A stretch of DNA of 64,000 bases, taken from NCBI GenBank assembly GCA_025559845.1, contig CP048470.1:1721001-1785000 (forward strand). Reading direction: 5' to 3'. Origin of the DNA: Agrobacterium tumefaciens (GTDB taxonomy: Bacteria; Pseudomonadota; Alphaproteobacteria; Rhizobiales; Rhizobiaceae). Position 1 is the first letter of the stretch, and every line of letters begins with the position of its first letter. Below the pieces are notes generated by a model. That model saw only the letters and a program-made list of their open reading frames with translations, made no database searches and was not told where the DNA came from. Below, piece by piece: positions 9,018 through 17,363 of this stretch. A program made the position numbers and the translations under genes.

Positions 9018-9289
9018 AGGTGGTTTACGTTCGACGGCGACAATGATGTGGCCGTCGAACTCTGTTTTCAGTCAAAGGAACTGCTTATCCGGGGGGCGAC
9101 AGAGGTGGTTTGCGAACAGCTTTGGAAGCGTAAGGCCGTGTAAGAATTTGAGACCATTCGAAGCCGCGATCATCCCTCAATGCCATTATTGAAAAGGCGC
9201 ATGCTGCAGCCGAGGCGGAGCTTCTTGTGGTCTACGAGGGGGCGACGCTTGCGCAAATCGTCCAGTTGGTGCTCGCCGAAAATGAATAG
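9018..9289 (+). pseudogene. Short coding-like fragments in an intergenic gap (possible decayed gene)
   Basis: The 340-nt gap between the cyclase and the SGNH gene has no complete gene. Two adjacent plus-strand stretches look protein-like: 9018-9143 (41 codons without ATG, ending LWKRKAV) and, in another frame, 9152-9289 (45 codons ending IVQLVLAENE, amphipathic and Ala/Glu rich). They may be halves of one small gene broken by a frameshift. I do not recognise the product, and chance open frames are possible. Confidence 0.25.
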
Positions 9290-9343
9290 GGTTCGGCAAA
9301 CGTCTCGTTTGAAAGCGGGCGAGAAGTGGAAGCGTCCCCTCTA

Positions 9344-9964
9344 TCAATGAAAAAGGCCGCTAGCTTTCAGGGCGCCAGACCAGACCGCATAACCGGCAGC
9401 GTTCATGTGTACCAGATCGGGAAGGTAGTATCGAAACATCGGTAAACCATTCTCACCGATGAGCCCCGCACTCGGATCCAGCCATTTGGTTTTGCCTGCG
9501 CCATCGCACCAGTCGCGAACGAGGTGGTTGAACTGCTCGAATTCGTCGCGGTAGATCCAGCGTGCGGGGCTGTGTTTGATCAACAGAACATAGACTTCCG
9601 CCTCAGGCAATTTTTCTGAAATTCGCGCGCGCAAGTCCTGCAAGTGTTTGAAGGTCGTGCGGGCTGTCAGGCCATCGCTTGCGATATCGTTTTCACCGAA
9701 ATAGAGCGCGATCCGGCGTGATTTGAGCGGTGTCAAAAGCTGATCGAGATAATGAATGCCGGAGAGGCAGGTGCCGCCACCGAAGCCAAGATTGACGACG
9801 TCAAATGACCCAAGATCTTCCGCAATGGAATTCCAGATCCGGAAGGAAGACGATCCATAGAACGCGATTGGGTCAGCCGGCAGGCCAATACGCTCCAGTC
9901 GCGCCAGCACGGTGATGATATCGTTTTCGTGACGGCTCGTGCCGATATTATTGGGAAAATCGTA
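9344..9964 (-). CDS. SGNH/GDSL-family hydrolase
   Basis: Probable esterase or lipase-like hydrolase of 206 residues. The SGNH blocks are present in order: block I FYGSSSFRIW (nucleophile Ser in a GSSS version of GDS), Gly in NLGFGGG, Asn in FGENDI, and the C-terminal Asp/His pair in PDLVHMNAAGY. No signal peptide is visible, so it is probably cytoplasmic. The start is taken as ATG 9964, preceded by GAGGATCGAG; 16 further codons upstream lack a ribosome-binding site. It follows dgoK by about 80 nt on the same strand, so it may remove an acyl group or open a lactone in the same sugar-acid pathway, but that is only inferred from position. Confidence 0.8.
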   Translation of the reverse strand, partial: YDFPNNIGTSRHENDIITVLARLERIGLPADPIAFYGSSSFRIWNSIAEDLGSFDVVNLGFGGGTCLSGIHYLDQLLTPLKSRRIALYFGENDIASDGLTARTTFKHLQDLRARISEKLPEAEVYVLLIKHSPARWIYRDEFEQFNHLVRDWCDGAGKTKWLDPSAGLIGENGLPMFRYYLPDLVHMNAAGYAVWSGALKASGLFH

Positions 9965-10044
9965 CATCTCGATCCTCAAGCTTGCTGGCAGTTGTTGAAC
10001 AGGCGAACACATCGTTGTTTGGATGCCATGTTCGCCTGCCAGAC

Positions 10045-10956
10045 TTACGATAGCGTTTCGTTCAGGATCGTGAGGGCGCCGCGGGTCAGTGCGTCGTCAG
10101 ACCCCATGGATATGTTGAGACCAAACAGGTTCGCGGCGATCAGATAAAGATCGTTGAGACCATCATTGCCCACGATGACGGCAGGCTGCCCTTCGGAAAA
10201 CCATCCTGCTTCGCGGGCCTGCAAGAATTCCTGCCCGATCACCAGCCCATGGACGTAGGAGCGCAACTGGTCTGCTGAAAGTTTTCCGGCGAGCCCGCCA
10301 GTTCTCGCGGAGAAGAGGAGCGATAGCATGCTGCCAGACTTTTTCGCTTCTTCAAGGCCCCAGCGATACGCTGCCGGATCATTGACAGGGGGCTGTGTCG
10401 CACCGCGTGCAATAAAGGAATGGTTCAGCAGCAAGGCAAAGATCTCACCAGTCACGAAAGTCTGGAAACCGTCGATCCTGCCAGCCTTGATGCGCGCCCA
10501 TTTGCTGTGGGTTCCAGGCAGAATAACGGTTGCGTCTTCCGACAGGCCGTAGCCGACGACCTGGGTTTCCTCGCCGCGCATCACGTCCGGAAACGGCTGT
10601 CGAGCAGGGTCGGTCAAACCTGGCAGGAACACCAGTTCGGAACCATTCGGCAATGATCGTCTCACGGTGCCGGCAGCAAGCTCTGCCGGTCCAGCGGGGA
10701 TGGGAACATAGGCGACTTCAACCCAGCCGTTGCGGCTCGTGATCATGCCCAGTGCTGCAACCGGTAGAGCGCCGTGTGCGGTAAACCAGCCATCAAGCGC
10801 CGTCATGAGTGCGGCTTCGTGTTCCCCCTTGGCGAGCGTCGAAATACCTTGCGCCGTTTCAAGGCTGTCCAACTCTTCTCCACTGCTGGCGACCAGTGCC
10901 GCCCTCAAGGATGTGGTCCCCCAGTCGACAATGATCGATGTCGCTTGCTGGTCCAT
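10045..10956 (-). CDS. dgoK: 2-dehydro-3-deoxygalactonokinase
   Basis: Phosphorylates 2-keto-3-deoxygalactonate, the second step after galactonate dehydration in the De Ley-Doudoroff pathway. The 303-residue protein shows the family start VDWGTTSLRAAL, the segment GMITSRNGWVEVAYVP, and LPGTHSKWA and VTGEIFALL typical of DgoK. Its ATG at 10956 has a strong GGAGGAGG site. It is divergent from the sugar-acid operon that begins at 11075 and shares a 118-nt control region with it, so the two transcripts are probably co-regulated. No dgoA aldolase partner is fused or adjacent on this strand. Confidence 0.92.
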   Translation of the reverse strand: MDQQATSIIVDWGTTSLRAALVASSGEELDSLETAQGISTLAKGEHEAALMTALDGWFTAHGALPVAALGMITSRNGWVEVAYVPIPAGPAELAAGTVRRSLPNGSELVFLPGLTDPARQPFPDVMRGEETQVVGYGLSEDATVILPGTHSKWARIKAGRIDGFQTFVTGEIFALLLNHSFIARGATQPPVNDPAAYRWGLEEAKKSGSMLSLLFSARTGGLAGKLSADQLRSYVHGLVIGQEFLQAREAGWFSEGQPAVIVGNDGLNDLYLIAANLFGLNISMGSDDALTRGALTILNETLS

Positions 10957-11017
10957 TGCGTAAGCCTCCTCCGCTTCATGTGCTCTGGGGGCTTGTCATA
11001 AGGCTCCATCCTATGTA

Positions 11018-11055
11018 GTGTCAATTAGTGAATTCAAGGTATCAATATATGATAC
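11018..11055. promoter_or_regulatory. Palindromic operator candidate, tandem, in the dgoK / sugar-acid operon control region
   Basis: A perfect inverted repeat GTATCA-ATATA-TGATAC occupies 11039-11055. A weaker related copy, GTGTCA-ATTAG-TGAATT, begins at 11018, exactly 21 bp earlier, which puts both on the same face of the helix. It lies 20 bp before the start codon at 11075 and between two divergent promoters. The only regulator encoded in the locus is the IclR-SMP30 fusion at 18340, which is the likeliest binder. Confidence 0.55.
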
Positions 11056-11074
11056 TATTTTGGGAGGTGAGGAA

Positions 11075-11983
11075 ATGGTGGGAGGCCTGAAGGGCATTTT
11101 GCCTGTTTTGCCGACGCCCTTTTTGGCGAACGGCGAGGTTGATGAAGCGGGAATGCAGCGCCTGGTCCAGTTTGCGCTCAAGCAGAACGTGGACGGCGTG
11201 GTCTTTCCTGGCTTTGCCAGCGAGGTCGAAAGCCTGACTGCAGACGAGCGGGCAACGCTGCTGAAGATCGTTGTCGCAACCGCGGCGGGCCGAGTCCCTG
11301 TCGTAGCAGGGGCAAGTGCCGCTGATTGGCGCGAAGTTGTCCAGCATGGCCGGGTTGCTGCCAACCTCGGTGTTCGCCACCTGATGGTTCAGCCGCCGAA
11401 ATCGGTCGGCACCGATGCGCCGGCATTGATCGAATTCCTTGGCAAGATCGTCGCGGAACTGCCTGAGGTCGAGATCATTCTTCAGAATGCTCCAGCACCT
11501 CGCGGGTCTGATCTGTCGCCGCAAGCCATTATCGAAATCGTCCGCGCACTTCCGCGCGTCGCTTATGTGAAAGAAGAAACTCTGCCGGCAGGTCCGGCAA
11601 TCAGTCACATCATTGCGCATGCTCCCGCAACGCTGAAAGGCGTGATCGGTGGTGGTGGCGCGCGTTACATTCTCGACGAATATGCGCGTGGAGCAACGGC
11701 TGCCATGCCAGCGCTGGAAATCGTTGAGGAGCATGTTGCCATCGACCGGGCACTAAACGCCGGCAAACATGATGAAGCCCGCAAGATCTACGTTCGGACC
11801 TTGCCCCTTTTGGTGTTGCAGGCTGTCTATCGCATGCGCCTGACCAAGCATGTGCTGGCACGCCGCGGTGTGATCGATGGGGTTGGTGTTCGCGCCGCGA
11901 CGCCCGAGCTTGATGCCGCTGCCATTGCCGATATTGATGCCAATCTTGTCGAGCTTGGTTTGTTGTCTGCGGAGGCCGCATGA
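11075..11983 (+). CDS. Dihydrodipicolinate synthase family lyase/aldolase
   Basis: Class I Schiff-base lyase of 302 residues in the DapA/N-acetylneuraminate lyase family. Lys166 (RVAYVKEE) is the expected Schiff-base residue. The usual GTTGE phosphate/keto-acid loop reads GFASE, and the Tyr that DapA-type enzymes place in their YNxP motif is Gln137 here (ILQNAP), so it is not a lysine-pathway enzyme. In this setting it probably cleaves or dehydrates a 2-keto-3-deoxy sugar acid made by the next gene product. The start is ATG 11075 with GGGAGGTGAGG upstream. The ATGA overlap at 11980 couples it to the dehydratase gene. Confidence 0.85.
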   Translation: MVGGLKGILPVLPTPFLANGEVDEAGMQRLVQFALKQNVDGVVFPGFASEVESLTADERATLLKIVVATAAGRVPVVAGASAADWREVVQHGRVAANLGVRHLMVQPPKSVGTDAPALIEFLGKIVAELPEVEIILQNAPAPRGSDLSPQAIIEIVRALPRVAYVKEETLPAGPAISHIIAHAPATLKGVIGGGGARYILDEYARGATAAMPALEIVEEHVAIDRALNAGKHDEARKIYVRTLPLLVLQAVYRMRLTKHVLARRGVIDGVGVRAATPELDAAAIADIDANLVELGLLSAEAA

Positions 11984-13146
11984 ACAGCCCCATTTCGACC
12001 GTTGAGGTTTTTACGCTGACCCAAGCGCGTAAGGTGCCCTATCTTGGTGCACTTAGGCCGGGTGAGGTCGTCAATCCGAATGGTTATGTCGTGCGCAAGG
12101 GAAACCGGACCGTCTATCCGACGTTTGATCGCAGCGTGCTTGTTCGCATGACCACAAAGTCAGGAACCGTGGGGTGGGGCGAAACATATGGCATTGTTGC
12201 ACCCGGTGCTGTTGCAGCCCTGATCAATGATCTGCTCGCCGGTTTTGTGGTCGGGCGCAATGCCTCGGACCCCTCGGCGATCTATGATGATCTCTATGAC
12301 ATGATGCGGGTTCGCGGTTATACCGGCGGTTTTTATGTCGATGCGCTGGCAGCCCTCGATATCGCGCTGTGGGACATTGCCGGACAGGAAGCTGGCAAAT
12401 CGGTGCGTGACATGCTCGGTGGCGGCGTGGACGTGTTTCCAGGCTATGTTTCGGGCCTGCCCGAAAAAACGCTCGAGGCGCGCGGAGACCTGGCGAAATA
12501 CTGGCAGGACCGTGGTTTCAACGCCTTCAAGTTCGCAACGCCGGTCGCCGACGATGGTCCGGCGGCAGAGATGGAAAACCTGCGGAGGGTGCTTGGACCA
12601 GATGCAAGGATTGCCGCGGACATGCACTGGAACCAGACGCCGGAACGGGCGCTGGAACTGATCGCGGAGATGGCGCCCTTTGATCCCTGGTTTGCAGAGG
12701 CGCCTGTCTGGACAGAAGACATTGCCGGATTGGAAAAAGTCTCCAAGGGAACGGACATCCCGATTGCTGTGGGCGAAGAGTGGCGGACCCATTGGGATAT
12801 GCGAGCCCGCGTCGAGCGGTGCCGCATTTCCATCGTGCAGCCGGAGATGGGCCACAAGGGTATCACCAACTTCATCCGTATCGGCGCTCTTGCGGCCGAA
12901 CACGGTATTGACGTGATACCGCATGCCACCGTCGGTGCCGGCATATTCCTGGCAGCCAGCCTGCAGGCATCGTCAACATTGCCGACCCTGAAAGGGCATG
13001 AATTCCAGCATTCGATCTTCGAACCAAACCGTGCCCTCCTCGAAGGGGACATGGATTGCCGCGAAGGCCGTTACCATTTGCCGTCCGGGCCAGGGCTCGG
13101 CGTGAGACCGTCGTCGACAGCGATCGGTCTGCTTGAACGTATCTAA
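11980..13146 (+). CDS. Enolase-superfamily sugar-acid dehydratase (mandelate racemase/muconate lactonizing type)
   Basis: Protein of 388 residues with an N-terminal capping domain and a TIM-barrel. Residues that would bind Mg and act as acid/base are visible: Lys184 in NAFKFA, Asp214 and His216 in ADMHWN (the D-x-H pattern of acid-sugar dehydratases such as galactonate dehydratase), Glu240 in FAEAP, Glu266 in VGEEW and His315 in IPHATVG. The position usually filled by Asp in the MR group reads VQPEMGHKG. Best guess: dehydration of an aldonate or aldarate to a 2-keto-3-deoxy product that feeds the lyase upstream or DgoK. A galactarolactone cycloisomerase-like role is possible. Confidence 0.87.
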   Translation: MNSPISTVEVFTLTQARKVPYLGALRPGEVVNPNGYVVRKGNRTVYPTFDRSVLVRMTTKSGTVGWGETYGIVAPGAVAALINDLLAGFVVGRNASDPSAIYDDLYDMMRVRGYTGGFYVDALAALDIALWDIAGQEAGKSVRDMLGGGVDVFPGYVSGLPEKTLEARGDLAKYWQDRGFNAFKFATPVADDGPAAEMENLRRVLGPDARIAADMHWNQTPERALELIAEMAPFDPWFAEAPVWTEDIAGLEKVSKGTDIPIAVGEEWRTHWDMRARVERCRISIVQPEMGHKGITNFIRIGALAAEHGIDVIPHATVGAGIFLAASLQASSTLPTLKGHEFQHSIFEPNRALLEGDMDCREGRYHLPSGPGLGVRPSSTAIGLLERI

Positions 13147-13170
13147 ATTGGTTCTTTGGAGGAGGAAGCC

Positions 13171-14442
13171 ATGAACAAGACAATGAGGAAGATGGTGCTC
13201 TGCGCCACAACGGCCGGCTTGATGACGGTGGGCGGCATCGCCCCGGCGATGGCCGATACCGTTTTGAAATTCATCTCCTGGCAGACGGATGATGCCGGCA
13301 CCGGCGAGTGGTGGCATTCGGCGATCGCGGCCTTCGAAAAGCAGCATCCGGGCGTTAAGATCGAATTCACCAAGGCGGAACGCAGTTCGTATGCTGACAC
13401 GATGACAACGCTGTTTGCGGCCAACCAACCGCCTCAGATCGTCCATCTTGCCTCGTTCGAATTCCAGATGTTCGCCGACAGCGGCTGGCTGGAGCCGCTC
13501 GACCCGTGGCTCAAGAAAGACGGTATCGACATGACCGGCTGGGCAGGGCAGCAGAAATGCGAATGGAATGGCCAGACCGTCTGCATCATGACGAACTATT
13601 TTGGCTTCGTCATGGCCTACAACAAGAAGCTTCTCGATGCCGCTGGCGTTGCGGTTCCCAAAACCTACGACGAGTTCCTCGCCGCGGCAAAGGCGACCAC
13701 CAAGGATCTGAACGGCGATGGCATCATCGACCAGTTCGGCACTGGTCACGAAACCAAGGGCGGGCCGGGCCAGTATCTCACCGAGATGTTGAACTACATC
13801 ATCGATGCGGGAGCCTATTGGACCGACAAGGATGGTAACATCACCATCGATACGCCACAGATGGTCGAGGGGCTGACACGCTGGAAAACCGTCATGAAAA
13901 GCGGTGTTAGCCCGGTCGATATGAGCGCAAGCGATGTGCGCAAACTGTTTGCCGATGGCAAGATGGCGATGCGTCTCGATGGTCCATGGCTTTATGGCAC
14001 CACGGAAAAAGGTGCAGCCAAGAGTGACATTGTTTACGCGGCTCCACCGCTCAACCCGCCGCTTGGCGGTTCGTCTAACGTCCTGGCGATGCCAGCCGAC
14101 ATTCCTGACGACCAGAAAGAGCTCGTGTGGGATTTCATCAAGCTGACGATGACGCCGGAGTTCCAGCGCAGCTACGCGACGATGGGTGGCAACACGCCGC
14201 CCAGTCCCAAGGCTGATGTTTCCGGTGTCGAAAAAACCATTCCGCATTTCCCGGTTCTGATCGAGACGATGAAGAAAGCCTCCGAGGCCGGCATCGATCG
14301 GATTCCGACCGGGCTTGAGCTCTTCTACAACGAGTTCAGCAAGATGGTGATGGAAGAAAGCCAGCGGATGATCATTCAGGATCTTGATCCGGCCGACGTC
14401 GCCAAAACCATGCAGTCCAAGGCCGAGTCTATCAAAGGCTGA
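13171..14442 (+). CDS. Extracellular solute-binding protein of a sugar ABC importer (MalE/UgpB-like)
   Basis: Periplasmic receptor of 423 residues. A signal peptide is clear (Lys/Arg start, hydrophobic LCATTAGLMTVGGIAP, AMA cleavage site near residue 26). The mature protein starts TVLKFISWQ and has the two-lobe family features, including TNYFGFVMAYNKKLLDAAG and KMAMRLDGPW. The start is ATG 13171 with GGAGGAGG upstream. It comes directly after the dehydratase gene and before two permeases and an ATPase, so it probably recognises the sugar acid or lactone degraded by this operon. A strong hairpin follows the stop codon. Confidence 0.92.
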   Translation: MNKTMRKMVLCATTAGLMTVGGIAPAMADTVLKFISWQTDDAGTGEWWHSAIAAFEKQHPGVKIEFTKAERSSYADTMTTLFAANQPPQIVHLASFEFQMFADSGWLEPLDPWLKKDGIDMTGWAGQQKCEWNGQTVCIMTNYFGFVMAYNKKLLDAAGVAVPKTYDEFLAAAKATTKDLNGDGIIDQFGTGHETKGGPGQYLTEMLNYIIDAGAYWTDKDGNITIDTPQMVEGLTRWKTVMKSGVSPVDMSASDVRKLFADGKMAMRLDGPWLYGTTEKGAAKSDIVYAAPPLNPPLGGSSNVLAMPADIPDDQKELVWDFIKLTMTPEFQRSYATMGGNTPPSPKADVSGVEKTIPHFPVLIETMKKASEAGIDRIPTGLELFYNEFSKMVMEESQRMIIQDLDPADVAKTMQSKAESIKG

Positions 14443-14454
14443 CCCGAGCAAGGG

Positions 14455-14478
14455 CATGGCCCGCGTCAGCGGGCCATG
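14455..14478 (+). promoter_or_regulatory. Intercistronic hairpin after the binding-protein gene
   Basis: Perfect 10-bp stem CATGGCCCGC / GCGGGCCATG with loop GTCA and no T tract. Such structures between the binding-protein and permease genes commonly protect the upstream mRNA from 3' exonucleases, giving more receptor than permease. A partial terminator effect is also possible. Confidence 0.6.
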
Positions 14479-14510
14479 GGCATCATAAGAATCCGGCAGG
14501 AGGACCATCC

Positions 14511-15437
14511 ATGACCGACACCGTCCAGGCGGGGCGTCGCAAGTTTTTCGATCTTGCGCGCCCGAGCCGGCAACATCTACTCGGCTATATCCTGATCGCT
14601 CCGGCGGTTCTGATGGTTGCCGCCATCATCGTCTGGCCGCTGATCCTGGCGATCGACCTGTCGTTTCAGCAGGTCAAGATTCCCCGGTTGGGAGGGGCGA
14701 GCCGGCCGTTTTCTCTGGTTAACTACACCTGGCTTTTCACCTCTCAGGAGTTCTGGCTTGCCTGTTGGGTCACCCTCAAGCTGGTGGCCGTCGTGACCTT
14801 CGGCAGTGTTGCTGTCGGCTTGAGCACGGCACTCCTGGCCAACAATCGTTTCAAAGGTCGCGCCGCGGCGCGTCTCGGTATGGCGCTGCCTTGGGCGGTG
14901 CCTGAAATCATCGCTGTCGTTATCTTCGCCTGGATGTTCGATACGTCGTTCGGTCTGTTCGGCTGGCTGGCAATCCAGCTCGGTTTCACTGACCAGATGA
15001 TTCCCTGGGTCAGCAGTTCGACGGCAGCTTTCTGGGCTGTTGCAATTACCATGGTTTGGAAGGGCTTCCCCTTCGTGTCGATCATGTGTCTTGCAGGTCT
15101 GCAGTCAATTCCGGCCGATTATTACGCGGCTGCCAAGGTCGATGGCGCCAGTGTCTGGCAGCGGTTTCGATGGATCACCATGCCGTTGCTGATGCCGGTG
15201 CTCGGCGTCACGCTTGTCCTCACCCTGCTTTGGGTTTTCCGGGACTTTTCCATCATCAAGGTGCTGACGGGCGGCGGGCCACTGCGTTCGACGCAGACAC
15301 TGTCGATCATGACCTACGATCAGGCATTCCAGTATCACAACTTCGGCCGCGCAGCCGCAGTCGGCGTGCTGACGCTGGTGATCTGCATCATCGCCAGCCT
15401 GCTGATGCTCGGCCGGCGTTCCAAGTCCATTTATTGA
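14511..15437 (+). CDS. Sugar ABC transporter permease, MalF/UgpA-like
   Basis: Inner-membrane permease of 308 residues with about six hydrophobic helices and the EAA-type cytoplasmic loop (DYYAAAKVDGASVWQRFRWITMP, residues ~204-226) that docks onto the ATPase. It starts at ATG 14511 after GGAGGACC. It pairs with the MalG-like permease 10 nt downstream to form the translocation pore of the importer encoded at 13171-17363. Confidence 0.93.
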   Translation: MTDTVQAGRRKFFDLARPSRQHLLGYILIAPAVLMVAAIIVWPLILAIDLSFQQVKIPRLGGASRPFSLVNYTWLFTSQEFWLACWVTLKLVAVVTFGSVAVGLSTALLANNRFKGRAAARLGMALPWAVPEIIAVVIFAWMFDTSFGLFGWLAIQLGFTDQMIPWVSSSTAAFWAVAITMVWKGFPFVSIMCLAGLQSIPADYYAAAKVDGASVWQRFRWITMPLLMPVLGVTLVLTLLWVFRDFSIIKVLTGGGPLRSTQTLSIMTYDQAFQYHNFGRAAAVGVLTLVICIIASLLMLGRRSKSIY

Positions 15438-15447
15438 GGAGGCTTTG

Positions 15448-16278
15448 ATGAAGCGCACATTCGCACAGAGCCTCGCTCTTTATGTCACCGTGATCTTCAC
15501 TTTGGTGATGATCCTGTTTCCCGTCTACTGGTTGCTGGTCACAGCGCTTTCCACCACGGATGAGCTTTACCGTCTGCCACCGACTTTCTGGCCGGACGAC
15601 GCGCAGTGGGACATCTTTGCCCGCGTGTGGGCGGCAAAGCCAATTCTTCTCTGGCTGTGGAACTCCATGCTTGCCGCTGTTGGTTCGGTGGCACTTTCGA
15701 TGCTGGTTTCGGTCAGTGCCGGCTACGCCTTGTCACGTTATTCCATGCGTGGCGGTGCCACGATGGGGCTTTTCGTTCTGACGGCAAAGATGCTGCCTGC
15801 GACACTTCTGGTCATCCCGCTGTTTTCGATCTTTTCCAGCTTCGGATTGATCGGCAGCCTGTGGACGCTGGTACTCGCCCATTCCACCATGATCATTCCT
15901 TTCGCCACTTGGATGCTGAAGGGATATTTTGATACGATCCCGAAGGAGCTTGAACAGGCGGCAATGGTGGACGGGTGCTCTCCGATCGGAGCCATGATCC
16001 GTGTTGTCCTGCCGATTGCAACGCCCGGGCTCGCCGCCACCGCACTCTACGCCTTCGTGTTAAGCTGGGCTGACTACGCCTATGCGCGAACCTTTCTGGT
16101 CAATTCGCCCGATAACTGGACGGCGAACCTCGGCATCACCACCATGCAGGGCGAATATGTTACCTACTGGAACGACATCTCCGCTGCATCGGTGTTCATC
16201 GCCCTTCCGATCATCGCAATCTACCTATTCCTTGAACGTTATTTGGTCGGCGGCCTGACCGCTGGCGCGGAGAAGTAA
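15448..16278 (+). CDS. Sugar ABC transporter permease, MalG/UgpE-like
   Basis: Second permease of the importer, 276 residues with six hydrophobic helices. The EAA loop reads ELEQAAMVDGCSPIGAMIRVVLP. The start is ATG 15448 with GAGGAGG 6 nt upstream; the TTG immediately before it is ignored. It ends 2 nt before the ATPase gene, so the two are translationally coupled. Confidence 0.93.
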   Translation: MKRTFAQSLALYVTVIFTLVMILFPVYWLLVTALSTTDELYRLPPTFWPDDAQWDIFARVWAAKPILLWLWNSMLAAVGSVALSMLVSVSAGYALSRYSMRGGATMGLFVLTAKMLPATLLVIPLFSIFSSFGLIGSLWTLVLAHSTMIIPFATWMLKGYFDTIPKELEQAAMVDGCSPIGAMIRVVLPIATPGLAATALYAFVLSWADYAYARTFLVNSPDNWTANLGITTMQGEYVTYWNDISAASVFIALPIIAIYLFLERYLVGGLTAGAEK

Positions 16279-16280
16279 GC

Positions 16281-17363
16281 ATGGCCAATATTTCCATTCG
16301 CAATGTCAGCAAATCCTATGGTGCGCTCAACGTGCTCCAGCCGTTTTCTCTGGAGATCGAGAACGGCGAGTTCGTTGTCCTTGTTGGTCCCTCCGGTTGC
16401 GGCAAATCGACGATGCTGAAAATCCTGGCAGGTCTGGAACCTGCCAGTGAAGGCCAGATTTTTATCGGTGATCGCGAGGTGACGGATCTCGCACCGGGAG
16501 ACCGGGACATCGCCATGGTCTTCCAGAACTACGCGCTTTATCCGCACCTGACGGTCCGCCAGAACATCGGCTTCGGGCTGAAAATGCGCGGCACTGATCG
16601 GGGGGAGATCGATCGGCGGGTGGATGAAGCGGCGCGCATTCTCGAGGTCACACCTTATCTCGACCGCAAGCCGAAGGACCTGTCGGGCGGTCAGCGTCAG
16701 CGCGTGGCACTCGGACGTGCGATTGTTCGCCAGCCGCAAGCCTTTTTGATGGACGAGCCGCTATCGAACCTTGATGCCAAGCTGCGTGTCCACATGCGCG
16801 CCGAAATCGGTGCTCTGCACAAGCGCATCGGTGTGACCACCGTTTATGTCACGCATGATCAGGTTGAGGCCATGACAATGGCAGATCGCGTTGTCATCAT
16901 GCAGGGCGGCGTTATCCAGCAGATTGCTGCACCCGACGAGCTGTTCAATAACCCCGCGAACCTGTTCGTTGCCGGTTTCATCGGTTCTCCCGGCATGAAT
17001 TTTCTCAACGCGGATTTGCGCGATGGCAAGTTGACTGCATTCGGGCAGCAGATTTCCCTGTCACGCGCGGTGGATCGGCAGGGACCAGTTGTTGTGGGGT
17101 TACGTCCCGAACATCTCGTTCTCGGTGAGGCTCCGGTCACGTTTGGGGTGCGTCCGACATTGATTGAAAGCCTTGGTTCGGAAAAATACGTTTATTTCGA
17201 TGCTGAAGGCGCCAGGATTGCGCAAGGTGAAGAGGACAAGTCGAAAGGGCTGATTGCACGCGTTTCGCACACCGGCAGCCTTCCGAAAGACGAAGAAATC
17301 CGGCTCGGTTTCGATCCAGCCCAACTTTATCTCTTCGATGCAACTACGGGTGAACGGCTATGA
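16281..17363 (+). CDS. Sugar ABC transporter ATP-binding protein, MalK/UgpC-like
   Basis: ATPase subunit of 360 residues. The nucleotide-binding domain shows Walker A GPSGCGKST (residues ~38-46), Q-loop MVFQNYALYPHLTV, signature LSGGQRQRVALGRA, Walker B AFLMDEPLSNLDA and H-loop VYVTHDQ. The C-terminal third is the regulatory TOBE domain found in MalK-type proteins. All catalytic residues are present, in contrast to the ATPase at the left edge of the window. It overlaps the following SDR gene by 4 nt (ATGA). Confidence 0.95.
   Translation: MANISIRNVSKSYGALNVLQPFSLEIENGEFVVLVGPSGCGKSTMLKILAGLEPASEGQIFIGDREVTDLAPGDRDIAMVFQNYALYPHLTVRQNIGFGLKMRGTDRGEIDRRVDEAARILEVTPYLDRKPKDLSGGQRQRVALGRAIVRQPQAFLMDEPLSNLDAKLRVHMRAEIGALHKRIGVTTVYVTHDQVEAMTMADRVVIMQGGVIQQIAAPDELFNNPANLFVAGFIGSPGMNFLNADLRDGKLTAFGQQISLSRAVDRQGPVVVGLRPEHLVLGEAPVTFGVRPTLIESLGSEKYVYFDAEGARIAQGEEDKSKGLIARVSHTGSLPKDEEIRLGFDPAQLYLFDATTGERL

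Noticed and set aside
9050..9343. Possible insertion-sequence remnant
   Set aside because: No terminal inverted repeats, target duplication or transposase motif could be found.
12973..14508. 511-codon minus-strand open frame
   Set aside because: It lies antisense to the sugar receptor gene, whose signal peptide, ribosome site and family motifs are convincing. Long antisense frames are common at this base composition, and the translation has no recognisable domain.
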